DNA of 64,000 nucleotides from Alphaproteobacteria bacterium (GTDB taxonomy: Bacteria; Pseudomonadota; Alphaproteobacteria; Micropepsales; Micropepsaceae). Of the stretch, positions 39,489 through 50,117 are shown piece after piece. The translations under genes were made by a program, and so were the position numbers. The DNA lies in contig CANJBZ010000002.1 of NCBI GenBank assembly GCA_947473475.1, positions 62,001 through 126,000 on the forward strand, read 5' to 3'. Every line of letters starts with the position of its first letter. Position 1 is the first letter of the stretch. Under the pieces are notes generated by a model, which saw nothing but the letters and a program-made list of their open reading frames with translations, ran no database searches and was not told where the DNA came from.

Positions 39489-40145
39489 ATGCCTGATATT
39501 ATTCTTCCCGGCCCAGCTGGGCGAATCGAGGCGCGTTACCAGCGGCAAAAGGCGCCGAATGCGCCAATGGCGCTCATCCTGCACTCCCATCCGCAATATG
39601 GGGGCACGATGAACAACCCGCTCGTCTACGATCTCTACCATCGCTTTCATAAGCTTGGTTGCACGGTCGTGCGCTTCAATTTCCGCGGGGTTGGCCGCAG
39701 CCAGGGATCGTTTGATAACGGCGCGGGCGAGTTGTCGGACGCCGCCGCAGTGCTGGATTGGATGAGCACGCTCTATCCCAACCCGTCCTATTGCTGGGTG
39801 GCCGGCATTTCCTTCGGCGCCTGGATCGGCATGCAGCTTTTGATGCGCCGGCCGGAAATCACCGGCTTTGTGTCGATTGCGCCCCAAGCCAACCTCTACG
39901 ACTTCGCCTTTCTGGCGCCCTGTCCCGCTTCGGGATTGTTCGTACATGGAACGAAGGATCAGGTGGTGCCGGAAGCTGATGTGCAGAAGCTGGTTGACCG
40001 GCTTACCGCGCAGAAGGGCATCAAAATCACCTATACGAAGATCGAGGGCGCCAACCACTTCTTGGATAATCATCAGCCCGAAGTGCTGGATATCGTGGAA
40101 GAGTATGTCCAGCGGCGCATGGCATCGACCGACGGCGGACGCTGA
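39489..40145 (+). CDS. Alpha/beta hydrolase
   Basis: The 218-residue cytosolic hydrolase has the nucleophile elbow GISFGAW (Ser near residue 104), the oxyanion region HSHPQYGGTMNN near 33, the acid Asp in HGTKDQVVPEAD near 155 and the His in IEGANHFLDNH near 190. It belongs to the short COG2945-type hydrolases, whose substrate is unknown. ATG 39489 (MPDIILPGPAGRIEARY) matches the family; 27 codons upstream are open but unlike it. It is divergent from iscR, a neighbourhood common in alphaproteobacteria. Confidence 0.88.
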   Translation: MPDIILPGPAGRIEARYQRQKAPNAPMALILHSHPQYGGTMNNPLVYDLYHRFHKLGCTVVRFNFRGVGRSQGSFDNGAGELSDAAAVLDWMSTLYPNPSYCWVAGISFGAWIGMQLLMRRPEITGFVSIAPQANLYDFAFLAPCPASGLFVHGTKDQVVPEADVQKLVDRLTAQKGIKITYTKIEGANHFLDNHQPEVLDIVEEYVQRRMASTDGGR

Positions 40146-40265
40146 AGGCGGACTCCGGCAAAGCGCCTGGATTATGACCTAAGCTACGGTTTTGTTTTAC
40201 GAACTTGGCTTGTCAGCCCGCGTACCGGCCCCTAATCTGACGGGGAGCGCGAAAAGGGCGCAACC

Positions 40266-42125
40266 ATGCGCAAAGGCATTGCAGCGCTGACGTTTGGCGC
40301 CGCGCTTCTCGCGGCCGGTACCGCTTTGGCTGCCGTTCCCTCCGATCGGGATTGGGACCAGTGCAACGGCACGGTCGAAACCGGTGTTTCCGTTGACGGG
40401 CAAATTGCGGGCTGCACGCGCCGCATCGAATCCGCCACGGAAAGCGGCCTCAGCCTGTTTGTGGCTTATTACAATCGCGGTTTCGCCTATTATAACAAAG
40501 GCGATTACGACCGTGCCATCGCCGATTACGGCCAGGCGCTGAAGCTGAGGCCGGACGACGTCAACGCCTATGTCGAACGCGGCCTTGCCTATTTCCACAA
40601 AAACCAGTTCCAGGCCGCGGCCGGCGATTTCAGCTACGCGATCCGTCTGAAGCCGGATAACGCCGAGGCTTGGTATCAGCGCGCGACGGCCAACGCGGCG
40701 CTGAAGAAATACGGCGATGCGATTGCGGATTTCAGCCGCGCCATCGCGCTGAAACGAAACTTTCCGGAAGCCTATTTCAACCGCGGCGGCGTCTTCTACG
40801 CCCAGCATGCGTTTGGCCGCGCGGTGCCGGATTTCGACCAGTTCGTCCGTATGCGTCCAGGATCGGCCGAAGGATTCAAAGCCCGGGGGCTTGCCTTGGA
40901 ATCCATGGGCGATCTCGACAAAGCGATGGCCGATTTCACCAAGGCCATCGCCATCAACCGCAACGACCCGGAATCCTTTTACGGCCGCGCCATCGCGCAT
41001 AGCGGCCGGGATCAGTTCGATCTGGCGATTGCGGATTTCAACGAAGCCATCCGGCTGAAGCCGAACTACGCGGAAGCGTTTCGCTACCGCGGCCTCGCGC
41101 AGCATTACAGCGGCAAAACAGACGACGCTCTCGCCGACTTCAGCCAGGCGGTGAAGCTGCGGCCCGAATATGGCGGCGCTTTTGACAATCGCGGCTACGA
41201 GTATCTGAAGCGCGGCCAATATGATCTGGCGTTGTCGGATTTGAACCGCGCCATCCAGCTTCAACCGGACCTGACCGAAGCCTTCCACTATCGCGGCTAT
41301 GTTTTGCACAATGTCGACGAATTCGACGCCGCGATCGCCGATTACGATCATGTGCTGCAGCAGCAGCCGGGCAATGCCAACGCGCTGTTCGGACGCGGCG
41401 CGGACTACTACCACAACGGCAAATTCGATCAGGCCATCGCCGATTATACGGAAGTGATCCGGCTAGATCCGCAACCCGGTGCGCTGCTGAACCGCGGCAA
41501 CGCCTATTTCGGAAAACGCGACTTCGAACACGCCATAGCCGATTTCGGCCGCGCCATCGCGATGAAGCCCGATTATCCCGAGGCCTTCTACAATCGCGCG
41601 ACCGTATCGGCCGCCAAAGGCGATTTGCACGATGCGATCGATGATTTCGGCCACGCCATCGCGCTGAAACCCGATTATATCGACGCCTTCTACAACCGCG
41701 CGAGCACGCTGGATCAAGACGGCCAATATGAAAAGGCCATCGCCGATTTCGATCAGGTTCTAAAGCTCCGGCCCAACGACGCAGCGGCTTTCGCGAACCG
41801 CTGCTGGACGCGCGCGGTCTTGGGCGACGCGCTGAACGCAGCAATGGACGATTGCAATCAGGCGCTGCGGTTGAATGCGGAAAAGGATTTCGTCTTCGAT
41901 GCACGCGGCTTCGTGAAGCTGCGCATGGGCGCCTATCGCGAAGCCATCGCCGATTATGGCGTGGCCTTGCAGCGCAATTCCAACCTTCCGAGCGCGCTCT
42001 TCGGCCGGGGCGTCGCCGAACTTCGTTTGGGCGACGCCGGACGCGGCCAAGCCGATATTGCCGCCGCCGAAGCCCTTCAACCCGGCACAGCGAAGCACTT
42101 CGCCAAATACGGGATTGTGCCTTAA
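40266..42125 (+). CDS. Secreted or periplasmic TPR repeat protein
   Basis: The 619-residue protein starts with a Sec signal (MRKGIAALTFGAALLAAGTALA). The rest consists of about 16 tandem 34-residue tetratricopeptide repeats, nearly all with the pattern YNRGxxYxxxGxYDxAIADYxxAIxLKPDxxxA. TPR arrays are protein-protein interaction scaffolds; no enzymatic domain is present. Two extra cysteines occur near the start (DQCNG, AGCTR). The stop overlaps the convergent anmK stop by a few bases. No partner is adjacent. Confidence 0.9.
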   Translation: MRKGIAALTFGAALLAAGTALAAVPSDRDWDQCNGTVETGVSVDGQIAGCTRRIESATESGLSLFVAYYNRGFAYYNKGDYDRAIADYGQALKLRPDDVNAYVERGLAYFHKNQFQAAAGDFSYAIRLKPDNAEAWYQRATANAALKKYGDAIADFSRAIALKRNFPEAYFNRGGVFYAQHAFGRAVPDFDQFVRMRPGSAEGFKARGLALESMGDLDKAMADFTKAIAINRNDPESFYGRAIAHSGRDQFDLAIADFNEAIRLKPNYAEAFRYRGLAQHYSGKTDDALADFSQAVKLRPEYGGAFDNRGYEYLKRGQYDLALSDLNRAIQLQPDLTEAFHYRGYVLHNVDEFDAAIADYDHVLQQQPGNANALFGRGADYYHNGKFDQAIADYTEVIRLDPQPGALLNRGNAYFGKRDFEHAIADFGRAIAMKPDYPEAFYNRATVSAAKGDLHDAIDDFGHAIALKPDYIDAFYNRASTLDQDGQYEKAIADFDQVLKLRPNDAAAFANRCWTRAVLGDALNAAMDDCNQALRLNAEKDFVFDARGFVKLRMGAYREAIADYGVALQRNSNLPSALFGRGVAELRLGDAGRGQADIAAAEALQPGTAKHFAKYGIVP

Positions 42126-43222
42126 GGGCTATGTAACCGGCCGCCTGTCATGGGATAGGGCACGCCGGTTGTTGACGGCAGGCTGAGCGGCAGCCGTCGC
42201 ACGCCACGGACGGCGAGATAGGCAAAGGCTTCGGCTTCCAGGAAATCGCCGCGCCAGCCTGCATCCTCGGCGGTCAACACTTTGCCGCTAAGGCGCGCGC
42301 GCAATTGCTCCATCAGCACGGGATTGTGCCGGCCGCCGCCGCAGATGACCCAGGCGCGGGGGCGTTCGGGCAGATGCTCAATGGCCCGCGCAATCGCCGC
42401 CGCCGTAAACGCCGTCAGAGTCGCAGCGCCATTCGGGCCGGACAGGCCCTCCACCGCGTTCATAGGAAAATCAAAACGGTCGAGCGACTTCGGCGGCGGT
42501 TGCAGGAACGCCGGGTGATCGAGCATGGCAGCAAGCACGGTCTCGTTCACCTCACCGGCGCGCGCCAGCTTCCCGTCGCGGTCAACCGCTTCGCCGGTGT
42601 GCTTCAGCGCCCAATCGTCCAGCGCGGCGTTACCGGGCCCCGTGTCGAATGCGATCAGCTCGCCGTTCGCACCGATATAGGTGACGTTGGCAACGCCTCC
42701 GATGTTGACTACCACCAGTGGCCGCTCCATGCCTTTGGCGCGTACAAGGTGATACAGCGGGACAAAGGGCGCCCCCTGCCCGCCCGCCGCGACGTCGGCT
42801 AGGCGAAATTCGTTCACGACGGGAATGCCCGTGGCCTGGGCAAGCACAGCGCCATCGCCAATTTGCCACGTGCGTCTTTCGGCCGGCCGGTGCAGAACCG
42901 TCTGACCGTGAAATCCGATGTAAGCGACATCAGAAGATCTCAGCCCGGCTTCCCTTAGCAGCGCGTGAACCGCATCGGCATGGGCATCGGTCAGCAGCTT
43001 TTCGGCCTTCACGATCTCCCGGGGTACAGGCCCAACCGCCGGCGCCTGCGCTGCGACTTGAAGCGCTTCGTGAAGCGTGGCGCGGGTCCCCGCGTCATAG
43101 GAACGAGCCAGCGCGGGCCCGGGATTGGCGATGTCCTCGCCATCGGTATCCAGAATGGCCGCGTCGATGCCGTCGAGCGAGGTCCCACTCATCATTCCGA
43201 TCACTTTTAGAACTTCCGCCAT
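42122..43222 (-). CDS. anmK: Anhydro-N-acetylmuramic acid kinase
   Basis: The 366-residue enzyme phosphorylates and opens 1,6-anhydro-MurNAc in peptidoglycan recycling. The ASKHA-fold signature MMSGTSLDGIDAAILDTDG is at the N-terminus. FHGQTVLHRP near 105, NIGGVANVTYIG near 175, FDTGPGNAALDDW near 190 and ICGGGRHNPVLM near 310 follow. The length is normal. It lies divergent to tyrS with 77 bp between. Convergent overlap with the TPR gene is 4 bp. Confidence 0.96.
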   Translation of the reverse strand: MAEVLKVIGMMSGTSLDGIDAAILDTDGEDIANPGPALARSYDAGTRATLHEALQVAAQAPAVGPVPREIVKAEKLLTDAHADAVHALLREAGLRSSDVAYIGFHGQTVLHRPAERRTWQIGDGAVLAQATGIPVVNEFRLADVAAGGQGAPFVPLYHLVRAKGMERPLVVVNIGGVANVTYIGANGELIAFDTGPGNAALDDWALKHTGEAVDRDGKLARAGEVNETVLAAMLDHPAFLQPPPKSLDRFDFPMNAVEGLSGPNGAATLTAFTAAAIARAIEHLPERPRAWVICGGGRHNPVLMEQLRARLSGKVLTAEDAGWRGDFLEAEAFAYLAVRGVRRLPLSLPSTTGVPYPMTGGRLHSP

Positions 43223-43299
43223 CGTGCTACCCAGATCGCCCTTTCACCATAAACGATGCCGCTCGCCTGTCGAACGCGAGCCTATGCCCTTAGATAACC

Positions 43300-44553
43300 A
43301 TGACTCAATTCCGCTCCGAATTCCTGACCTTAATGGCGCAACGCGGCGCACTGCATCAGGTGACCGATGAAGCCGCGTTCGACGCGATGCTGCAGAAGCA
43401 GCGCGTGACCGGTTACATCGGCTTCGACTGCACGGGTCCGAGCCTGCACGTAGGCAGTCTCGTCCAGATCATGACGCTTCGGCGGATGCAGCAGACCGGT
43501 CACCGGCCAATCGTCCTGATGGGCGGCGGCACTACGAAAGTCGGCGATCCCTCCGGCAAGGATGAGATGCGGCAGTTGCTGACCGCCGAAACGATACAAG
43601 CCAACAAGCAGAGCATCCTCAGCGTTTTCGAGCGTTTTCTGAAATTCGGCGACGGTCCAACCGATGCCATTATGGTCGACAATGCCGAATGGCTGGACCA
43701 GCTGAAATATATCGACTTCCTGCGCGACGTTGGCCGCCACTTCTCCATCAATCGCATGCTCACGATGGACAGTGTGAAGCTGCGGCTGGAACGCGATCAA
43801 CCGCTGTCGTTTCTCGAATTCAACTACATGATCCTGCAAGCCTACGATTTCGTGGAGCTGTTCCGCCGTTATGGCTGTGGCTTGCAGGCGGGCGGATCGG
43901 ATCAGTGGGGCAACATCGTCTCGGGCATCGATCTGGGACGGCGGCTTGCGGACGCCGAATTGTTCGGCGTGACGTCTCCGCTTATAACCACATCGTCCGG
44001 CGCGAAGATGGGCAAGACCGCCGCGGGTGCGGTATGGCTGAACCCCGACCAACGCTCGCCCTACGACTACTGGCAATTCTGGCGCAACACGGAAGATGGC
44101 GACGTCGGCCGCTTCCTGCGTCTCTTCACCGAACTCCCCAATGACGAAATCGCGCGGCTGGAAAAACTGCAAGGCGCGGAGATGAACGACGCCAAGAAGG
44201 TGTTGGCCACCGAAGCCACCACGCTTTGCCACGGGCGCGACGCGGCGCTTGCCGCCGGTGACACCGCGCGGCGCACCTTCGAGGAAGGCACGCTTGCAAC
44301 CGGCCTTCCTACCTTTGAAGTCGAACGCGCAAAACTGGAAGCAGGCATTCCGCTGACGACGCTGGCCCACCTTGCGGGCCTAACGAGTTCGGCCAGCGAA
44401 GCACGCCGCTTCATCCAGAACGGCGGTATCAAACTCAACGATGTGACGATTGGCGACGTGCGGGCCATTGTGACCGCGGCGGAGCTGACGGCCGACGGCG
44501 TGATGAAGCTTTCCGTCGGCAAGAAAAGTCACATGCTCATCAAGCCTGTCTGA
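43300..44553 (+). CDS. tyrS: Tyrosyl-tRNA synthetase
   Basis: The 417-residue class I synthetase charges tRNA-Tyr. The HIGH-like motif is HVGSL in [12 protein letters not shown] near residue 48, tyrosine recognition residues lie in [12 protein letters not shown] near 195, and the KMSKS-like motif is KMGKT near 230. A C-terminal S4 RNA-binding domain begins near 350 ([18 protein letters not shown]). It is of usual length. The stop codon abuts the convergent YhdP-like gene with no spacer. Confidence 0.97.
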   Translation: MTQFRSEFLTLMAQRGALHQVTDEAAFDAMLQKQRVTGYIGFDCTGPSLHVGSLVQIMTLRRMQQTGHRPIVLMGGGTTKVGDPSGKDEMRQLLTAETIQANKQSILSVFERFLKFGDGPTDAIMVDNAEWLDQLKYIDFLRDVGRHFSINRMLTMDSVKLRLERDQPLSFLEFNYMILQAYDFVELFRRYGCGLQAGGSDQWGNIVSGIDLGRRLADAELFGVTSPLITTSSGAKMGKTAAGAVWLNPDQRSPYDYWQFWRNTEDGDVGRFLRLFTELPNDEIARLEKLQGAEMNDAKKVLATEATTLCHGRDAALAAGDTARRTFEEGTLATGLPTFEVERAKLEAGIPLTTLAHLAGLTSSASEARRFIQNGGIKLNDVTIGDVRAIVTAAELTADGVMKLSVGKKSHMLIKPV

Positions 44554-47500
44554 TCAGTTCGGGTTTGCGGCCGGCGCGGGCGTGGTTTCGGCCGACGCTT
44601 GCGGCGGTGCTGGTTCCGGCGGCGGCATTTTGGGCGGATCGAATTCGAAGATCCGGCGGAAAATTCCTGGCGTCAAAACCGACAACGGATTTATCGACAC
44701 CTGCGGCTCATTGAGATTGCCCTTCATGGCATAAGTGAGCCCGAAGATGCCCTCTCCCTTTTTCGAAATAAGGATGTCGCCGAGCAGCGGGACCGCGCCG
44801 AGAATGTTGTTCAGCGTGTAGACCGGCACCAGCGTCCCGGTGACATCGATCCTCTCCGCCTTGCGGTCCAGCATCCCTGCGAATGTGGCCCCTATCGCGG
44901 GGCCGGCGGCGCGTCCTTCGTGCAGCGTGATCATCTTGCCGCGCGCGTTGAAGGGAACGTTGACGGAGGTAAGTTGAATACCCTGCCCTTGCAGCAAGCG
45001 CAGCGGTCCGTCGAGACTTCCCGCCGAGAAAAACCGCGCCACGAAAGGCTGGTCGGTGATGACGATATCGGAAAAAATCACCGTCCCCTGATAATCCGGA
45101 AGCGGCGCCTTGGGCGGCGCCGGGCCAGCCGTGTCGATGGGGAAATCGACCTTTGCGACGAACTTGCCGCCGCGCATGCTGGGGAAATCCATGAAGCTAT
45201 CGACAAAGGCGCCCGCGTCATCGGTTTCCACCGTGAGATTGCGGACGCCGTTCATGGTTTCCATATGCCCGGTCACCTTGCCTTTGCCCGTGCCCATGGC
45301 GTCGAGATTGAAAGCGGTCAGCTTTTCATTCGCGGCGTAGGCCACACCCAGCGTCACATTCCGGAAAACCACACTGTCGTCGAAGACCAGCCGGTCGACT
45401 TTGACGTCGAGCTGCAGCGGGTTTTGCAACTCGGCATCCGCGTCGGGCGGAGGCGGCGCATTTGGCCCGGCATTCTTGTCCTTACCGCCGAAAAAATGCG
45501 TGGCATCGAGGCTCTTGCCTTGAATGCGCAACTTCATGCCGTTACTAGGCAACGGTTCGACGTTCAGGGCGACATCGTTGATGCCGGTGCGCACTTCAGA
45601 CATCGATGCACTCACAAAATTCCCGGCCGGATCGAGCGCCACGACGCCTTTGGCGTTCAGAGTCGGCCCGCGGACGACAAGATCGTTGAAGATGACCGCG
45701 CCATTCCCCTCAAAGCGGATATGTGCCGACCCAAGGGAAGCAGCTCCAGCCCGCTTCAATAGATTGAGCGCGGGCAGCTCGATCACAGCGGCCGTGAGAT
45801 CCGCGTTGAGTATTGCGTCGGAAAAGCGAAAGCGCCGGCCCACAAGAGCGAGGGTCGCCGGCATCGGGCCGGTCACAAATTTGGGCTCCGACCAGCCTAA
45901 CAACGCTCGCGAATTGTCGTCGAGCCGTCCGGCAAGATCGATGCGAGTCGTAATATCCGGAGCGGCGAAATCCTCTGTCCATTTGAAGGTGACCGGGACA
46001 CCCGAGAGTGTGCCTGTGCCTTGCGAGGTCAGGGATTTGTTGTCGATCGAAACGCTGACCATGCCGCGATCGAGCTTGCGATTGTCGATGGGAAGCGCAA
46101 GATCGGTGACCTTTCCCTGCACAGCAATCTTGACCTGATCGATGGTCAGGTCCCGCAGCAGCGGTATGTCAAAATCAACGTCGACCTCGCCACGTCCGGC
46201 AACGTCGGACGGCTTGACGCCGAACCGTTTGGGGTACCCCAACGGCTCTTCGTCGATCAGATTGAGGATGTCCGTCATGCGCCCTTGCGCGTGGGCGGTG
46301 ATATGGCTGACGACGCCGTCGGTATGCAGATCGGGAATCGTGACGGTGCCAGCGCTGACGGGAATGGGGCCCACCATTCCCGACGCTACCGCGACCTTGA
46401 ACGCATCGCCGGTGAGCCGCGCATCGCCGCGAACAGCGGTCAATGGCGTCATGCCGGGCATATAACGCGCCGTCACGTTTTCAAAGGGAAAGGTCAGTAC
46501 AAGGACGGAATCCGGCAACGGGCCGCGGTCCAAAGCACCTGCGGGAAAATCGGCATCGATACGCAACGGCCCGAACTGGCCCTGCGAAACATTCTCCGCA
46601 AACCATTCGCGCGCGCCGCTTGCCATATCGCCGGGCCAGTATTTCAGAGTGTCGGCCCGGCTGAGCGCCTTCAACGCGCCATTGATCCTTAAAGCGGGCG
46701 AGCCGGAATCGGAAAACCGCACCGCGCCGGAAAACTCGGCGAACAATGGCGACGCCTCGACAGACGCGCGGGTCCATGTCAGCGCATGTTCCTTCACGTC
46801 ATAGGCGCCATCTAACGCCAGCTGTGAAACGAACAGCGGCTGCGGCAGCCAACCGGCATCCACACGAACGTCGGTGGCTTCGAGGTCACCCGACACCGCG
46901 CCAAGCGATGTATCGGACCATGCGAACGCCAGATTGGCCTTACCCTTCGCCGCCAGCTCTTTACTATCGAACTGGAAGGACTCAAGCGCCAGCGTGCTCT
47001 TCACAGCGTCATAGCTGCCGGCGACATCGAACATGTTCAGGGCAAGCGCCGGTTTGAAAACATTATTTTCAATGCTGCCTTGGCCCGTGACGTGAAACGC
47101 CGACGTCTGGAGGTGACCGGCGGTATCGAGCGCGAAACTCGCCGTTAGGTCGGAGACGAGGCGGTAGGGCTTGAGCGCCGCGAACGTCTCGCTGCTCCGA
47201 ACCAGCGCCGGTAGCGACAGTCCCTTGATGACAACGCTGCCATGATCGGGGCTGCCGTCGGCCCGCAACACGGCATTGGCGGTGATCCGGCCGGGCGCGC
47301 CTGAAATCTCAACCGCCGAATCCAGCGAGGCGTCCATATCGCCGCCTTTGTCGTGCAGCGTGAAGTTCGCATCGGGCGCGATGATGAAGAGGCCCGTCGG
47401 CTCGTCGCGAAAGGCAAATCGCGCATTCTGAATGGCGAAGCTGTCGAGCGAGCGCCCACCGGCGGCGCTGTTCTTGAGGATGTCCCGTAGCGTCTTCAGC

Positions 47501-47937
47501 AGATCGGCATTGTCCTGCTGGGGGCCGAAGCCGAGCCGGATGGCGCCGTCCTTGGAACGCACCCCTGTGATCTGCACGCCGATCAGGGCCATCCGCCGGA
47601 CGTTGAGGTGGCCGGCCACGATGGCCGCGGCATCGAAATCCAGATCGGCTTTGGGCGCCTGGGCAACAATGTGGCCGCTCGAATCGAAAACCTTGGTGCC
47701 GAGGACGATCAGATTGACCTTGCCCTCCTCGCGCGACCATTCCAACACCGCCTGATCGAAGCGAACGACGACACCCGAGACGGAGTGATTGATGGCGTCT
47801 TCGATGATCCCGGCAAATGGGCCCAGCGAAATAGGCCCCATCAGAAGCCGCAGCGCGGCGCCGCACAGGAAGAATAGCACCGCGGCGAAGATCGCTCCCA
47901 GCATCAGACCGGCGCGCTGGACTTGCCGGAACAGCAT
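44554..47937 (-). CDS. Large AsmA/YhdP-like envelope protein (DUF3971)
   Basis: The 1127-residue protein has one N-terminal membrane anchor (about residues 10-32) and a long beta-rich periplasmic part built of repeating strands, with the AsmA-like C-terminal region around 800-1090 (LTAFNLDAMGTGKGKVTGHM, then MLDRKAERIDVTGTLVP and NNILGAVPLLGDILISKKGEGIFGLTYAM). These features match the YhdP/DUF3971 family of bridge-like proteins that move phospholipids between membranes. The last ~30 residues are Pro-rich. In other alphaproteobacteria the gene sits near tyrS or bcp, as here. Confidence 0.88.
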   Translation of the reverse strand: MLFRQVQRAGLMLGAIFAAVLFFLCGAALRLLMGPISLGPFAGIIEDAINHSVSGVVVRFDQAVLEWSREEGKVNLIVLGTKVFDSSGHIVAQAPKADLDFDAAAIVAGHLNVRRMALIGVQITGVRSKDGAIRLGFGPQQDNADLLKTLRDILKNSAAGGRSLDSFAIQNARFAFRDEPTGLFIIAPDANFTLHDKGGDMDASLDSAVEISGAPGRITANAVLRADGSPDHGSVVIKGLSLPALVRSSETFAALKPYRLVSDLTASFALDTAGHLQTSAFHVTGQGSIENNVFKPALALNMFDVAGSYDAVKSTLALESFQFDSKELAAKGKANLAFAWSDTSLGAVSGDLEATDVRVDAGWLPQPLFVSQLALDGAYDVKEHALTWTRASVEASPLFAEFSGAVRFSDSGSPALRINGALKALSRADTLKYWPGDMASGAREWFAENVSQGQFGPLRIDADFPAGALDRGPLPDSVLVLTFPFENVTARYMPGMTPLTAVRGDARLTGDAFKVAVASGMVGPIPVSAGTVTIPDLHTDGVVSHITAHAQGRMTDILNLIDEEPLGYPKRFGVKPSDVAGRGEVDVDFDIPLLRDLTIDQVKIAVQGKVTDLALPIDNRKLDRGMVSVSIDNKSLTSQGTGTLSGVPVTFKWTEDFAAPDITTRIDLAGRLDDNSRALLGWSEPKFVTGPMPATLALVGRRFRFSDAILNADLTAAVIELPALNLLKRAGAASLGSAHIRFEGNGAVIFNDLVVRGPTLNAKGVVALDPAGNFVSASMSEVRTGINDVALNVEPLPSNGMKLRIQGKSLDATHFFGGKDKNAGPNAPPPPDADAELQNPLQLDVKVDRLVFDDSVVFRNVTLGVAYAANEKLTAFNLDAMGTGKGKVTGHMETMNGVRNLTVETDDAGAFVDSFMDFPSMRGGKFVAKVDFPIDTAGPAPPKAPLPDYQGTVIFSDIVITDQPFVARFFSAGSLDGPLRLLQGQGIQLTSVNVPFNARGKMITLHEGRAAGPAIGATFAGMLDRKAERIDVTGTLVPVYTLNNILGAVPLLGDILISKKGEGIFGLTYAMKGNLNEPQVSINPLSVLTPGIFRRIFEFDPPKMPPPEPAPPQASAETTPAPAANPN

Positions 47938-48085
47938 CGCTAAGCGTACTCCGCCATTAAAATGGGGTGCATGGGGGCCGCGTACCGTGGATCATCACAT
48001 GGCTGAATCACCGATTCCACCGCGATAATCCCTTATTGCGCAGACGCTTCAGTTTAACAACCAGCGAGAGGAAACGATCCGCTCC

Positions 48086-48559
48086 ATGGCCAGCGAAGAG
48101 CTTAAGATAGGCGATAAAGCCCCGGCTTTCACTCTGCCCGCCGGCAGCGGTGGCAAGGTGTCCTTATTGCAGCTTAAAGGCAAATCTGTGGTGCTCTATT
48201 TCTACCCGAAGGACGACACGTCAGGGTGTACCGCCGAGGCGATCGCCTTCACGCAAAGCGCCAAGGCGTTCAAGGACGCGGGCGCGGTCGTGGTGGGCGT
48301 GTCCAAGGACAGCCCTGCCTCGCACGACAAATTCAAGTCAAAATACGATCTGGATGTGACGCTCGGGTCCGATGAGGACACCAAAATCGCCCAGGCCTTC
48401 GGCGTCTGGGTTGAGAAGAGCATGTATGGGCGCCGCTATATGGGAATGGAGCGCGCCACCTTCTTGATCGACGGGATGGGAATCATCCGGGCGATCTGGC
48501 GGAAGGTGAAGGTCCCAGGCCACGCCGCAGCGGTCCTGGCAGCCGTCAAGGCGCTTTGA
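48086..48559 (+). CDS. bcp: Bcp/PrxQ family peroxiredoxin with a single cysteine
   Basis: The 157-residue thiol peroxidase reduces hydroperoxides. The peroxidatic Cys is Cys48 in YPKDDTSGCTAEA with the conserved Arg in MERATFLID. No other cysteine exists in the protein, so the resolving Cys usually five residues later (SGCTKEAC-type) is absent and recycling must use another thiol. AGAGGAAAC precedes ATG 48086. It is divergent from the YhdP-like gene. Confidence 0.93.
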   Translation: MASEELKIGDKAPAFTLPAGSGGKVSLLQLKGKSVVLYFYPKDDTSGCTAEAIAFTQSAKAFKDAGAVVVGVSKDSPASHDKFKSKYDLDVTLGSDEDTKIAQAFGVWVEKSMYGRRYMGMERATFLIDGMGIIRAIWRKVKVPGHAAAVLAAVKAL

Positions 48560-48698
48560 CGCAGGCCGGGGAAACCCCGTCATAACCGGACAAGCTCATC
48601 GGAGATGGCAGAATCCCGGCCTAAGAGCTTGATCTCTCGCCGTTAACCGAGTGAAATGAGCCAGGGTAATGGCCCATAAGGGCTCGAGGGACGGGTAG

Positions 48699-50117
48699 AT
48701 GATTGAATCACTCCGGCAGCGCGCCTGGAGGCGCCTCACCGTTATTTTTCCGGAGCGCCAAATCTACCTCCGCAGCGATGGGCGGGTTCAATTCTACACG
48801 TTCAGTTCGCAATTCCAGACGGTCGTGGCTGCAGGTGGCCTTCTCTTTCTTGGCTGGGTCGCATTTACGTCCGTGAATGTTATTTTCAAGGATCGCATCT
48901 TTGCCGCGAAAGAACGGCATTTCGAACAGATGCAGGCGTTTTATGAAACCCGCATCGCAGACTTGCAGCTTTCTTATGACGAATTGAACAGCTCACTGGT
49001 GCTGGCGCAGGACCGCTTCCAAGACATCGCTGAAGCGGTCGAGGCCAAACAACAGGCGCTCGCGGCGGTCATCGAACACAAGAAGCAGCTTCTGGATTCG
49101 CTCGGCAAGGGCCCCGTCGCAGAGCGGCACGCCCAGAATGACAAGACCGGAACGGTCACGGCTTTTGATGGTGTCTCCGGCGTGGGAGGCGCGTTCGATG
49201 CAATGACGCCACATACAGCCAGCTCGCCGATACCGCCCGTATCCACTTCCAATGCGGCCCCTGCCACCACGCCGGCTTCGGCAGACGTCAGCTTTGCCTC
49301 TCCAGCGGTTCGGCCAACGTTTCTTACGAGCGCCATGCAGCGGATTGGCACGCTGTTCCGCCACCGTGCATCGGCGCATACAGCAAACCTCAATCATCCC
49401 ATTCTGAAAGAAGCCGATGCGCAGAGCGCGCGCATTCTGAAGCTCGGCCTTGGTGAGTCCGCGCTGCTGGCGCAAGCCTCCCAGGATGTGAACAAGCAGA
49501 CGATGCGCCTCACCGGTTTGCTGCGCGGAACGGGCATCGACACCAAGGGCCTGATCAACAGGTTGCCCCCGGCGCAGGCGCAAGGCGGACCGTTCATTCC
49601 GCTCGCACTGCCGGCGGATGCCAGCGACGACAATTTCAATGCCGGCGTTGCCGATGCCGTAACGGCTGTGGCGAAGCTTGGCGACGTGGTTCGTGCGCTC
49701 AACGCTATTCCGCTTCTGGCGCCAACCGACACCGCGAGCGTCAGCAGCGAATTCGGCGCCCGCGTCGACCCGTTCAACGAGCGGCTTGCCTTCCATTCCG
49801 GCGTCGACTTTTCCGGTCCCAAGGGCGCCGACGTGCGCGCCACGGGATCAGGCGTTGTGGTGTTCGCAGGCGCGCGCGGCGAGTATGGCAATACCGTGGA
49901 AATCGATCACGGCCACGGCATTCTCACGCGCTACGGACATCTCGCAAAAATCCTTGCAACGCCGGGAACGCCGGTCGAACCGGGTGCTGTGATCGGCAGG
50001 CTCGGATCGACAGGACGCAGCACTGGCCCGCATGTTCACTACGAAGTGTGGTATGACAAGGCCGTGAAGAATCCGGAACAATTCATCAAAGCAGGTCGCG
50101 ATGTTCTCAAAAACTAA
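48699..50117 (+). CDS. Membrane-anchored M23 peptidoglycan endopeptidase
   Basis: The 472-residue protein has a short cytoplasmic N-terminus, one membrane segment (about 38-62), a coiled coil (about 75-130), a low-complexity Thr/Ala linker and a C-terminal M23/LytM domain. The zinc ligands are H in FHSGVDFSGPKGADV, D in the same motif and HGHGILTRYGHL; the last His lies in HVHYEVWYDKA. It should cut peptide cross-links in the periplasm. The bactofilin gene begins inside its last codons, so the two proteins are likely made together. Confidence 0.92.
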   Translation: MIESLRQRAWRRLTVIFPERQIYLRSDGRVQFYTFSSQFQTVVAAGGLLFLGWVAFTSVNVIFKDRIFAAKERHFEQMQAFYETRIADLQLSYDELNSSLVLAQDRFQDIAEAVEAKQQALAAVIEHKKQLLDSLGKGPVAERHAQNDKTGTVTAFDGVSGVGGAFDAMTPHTASSPIPPVSTSNAAPATTPASADVSFASPAVRPTFLTSAMQRIGTLFRHRASAHTANLNHPILKEADAQSARILKLGLGESALLAQASQDVNKQTMRLTGLLRGTGIDTKGLINRLPPAQAQGGPFIPLALPADASDDNFNAGVADAVTAVAKLGDVVRALNAIPLLAPTDTASVSSEFGARVDPFNERLAFHSGVDFSGPKGADVRATGSGVVVFAGARGEYGNTVEIDHGHGILTRYGHLAKILATPGTPVEPGAVIGRLGSTGRSTGPHVHYEVWYDKAVKNPEQFIKAGRDVLKN

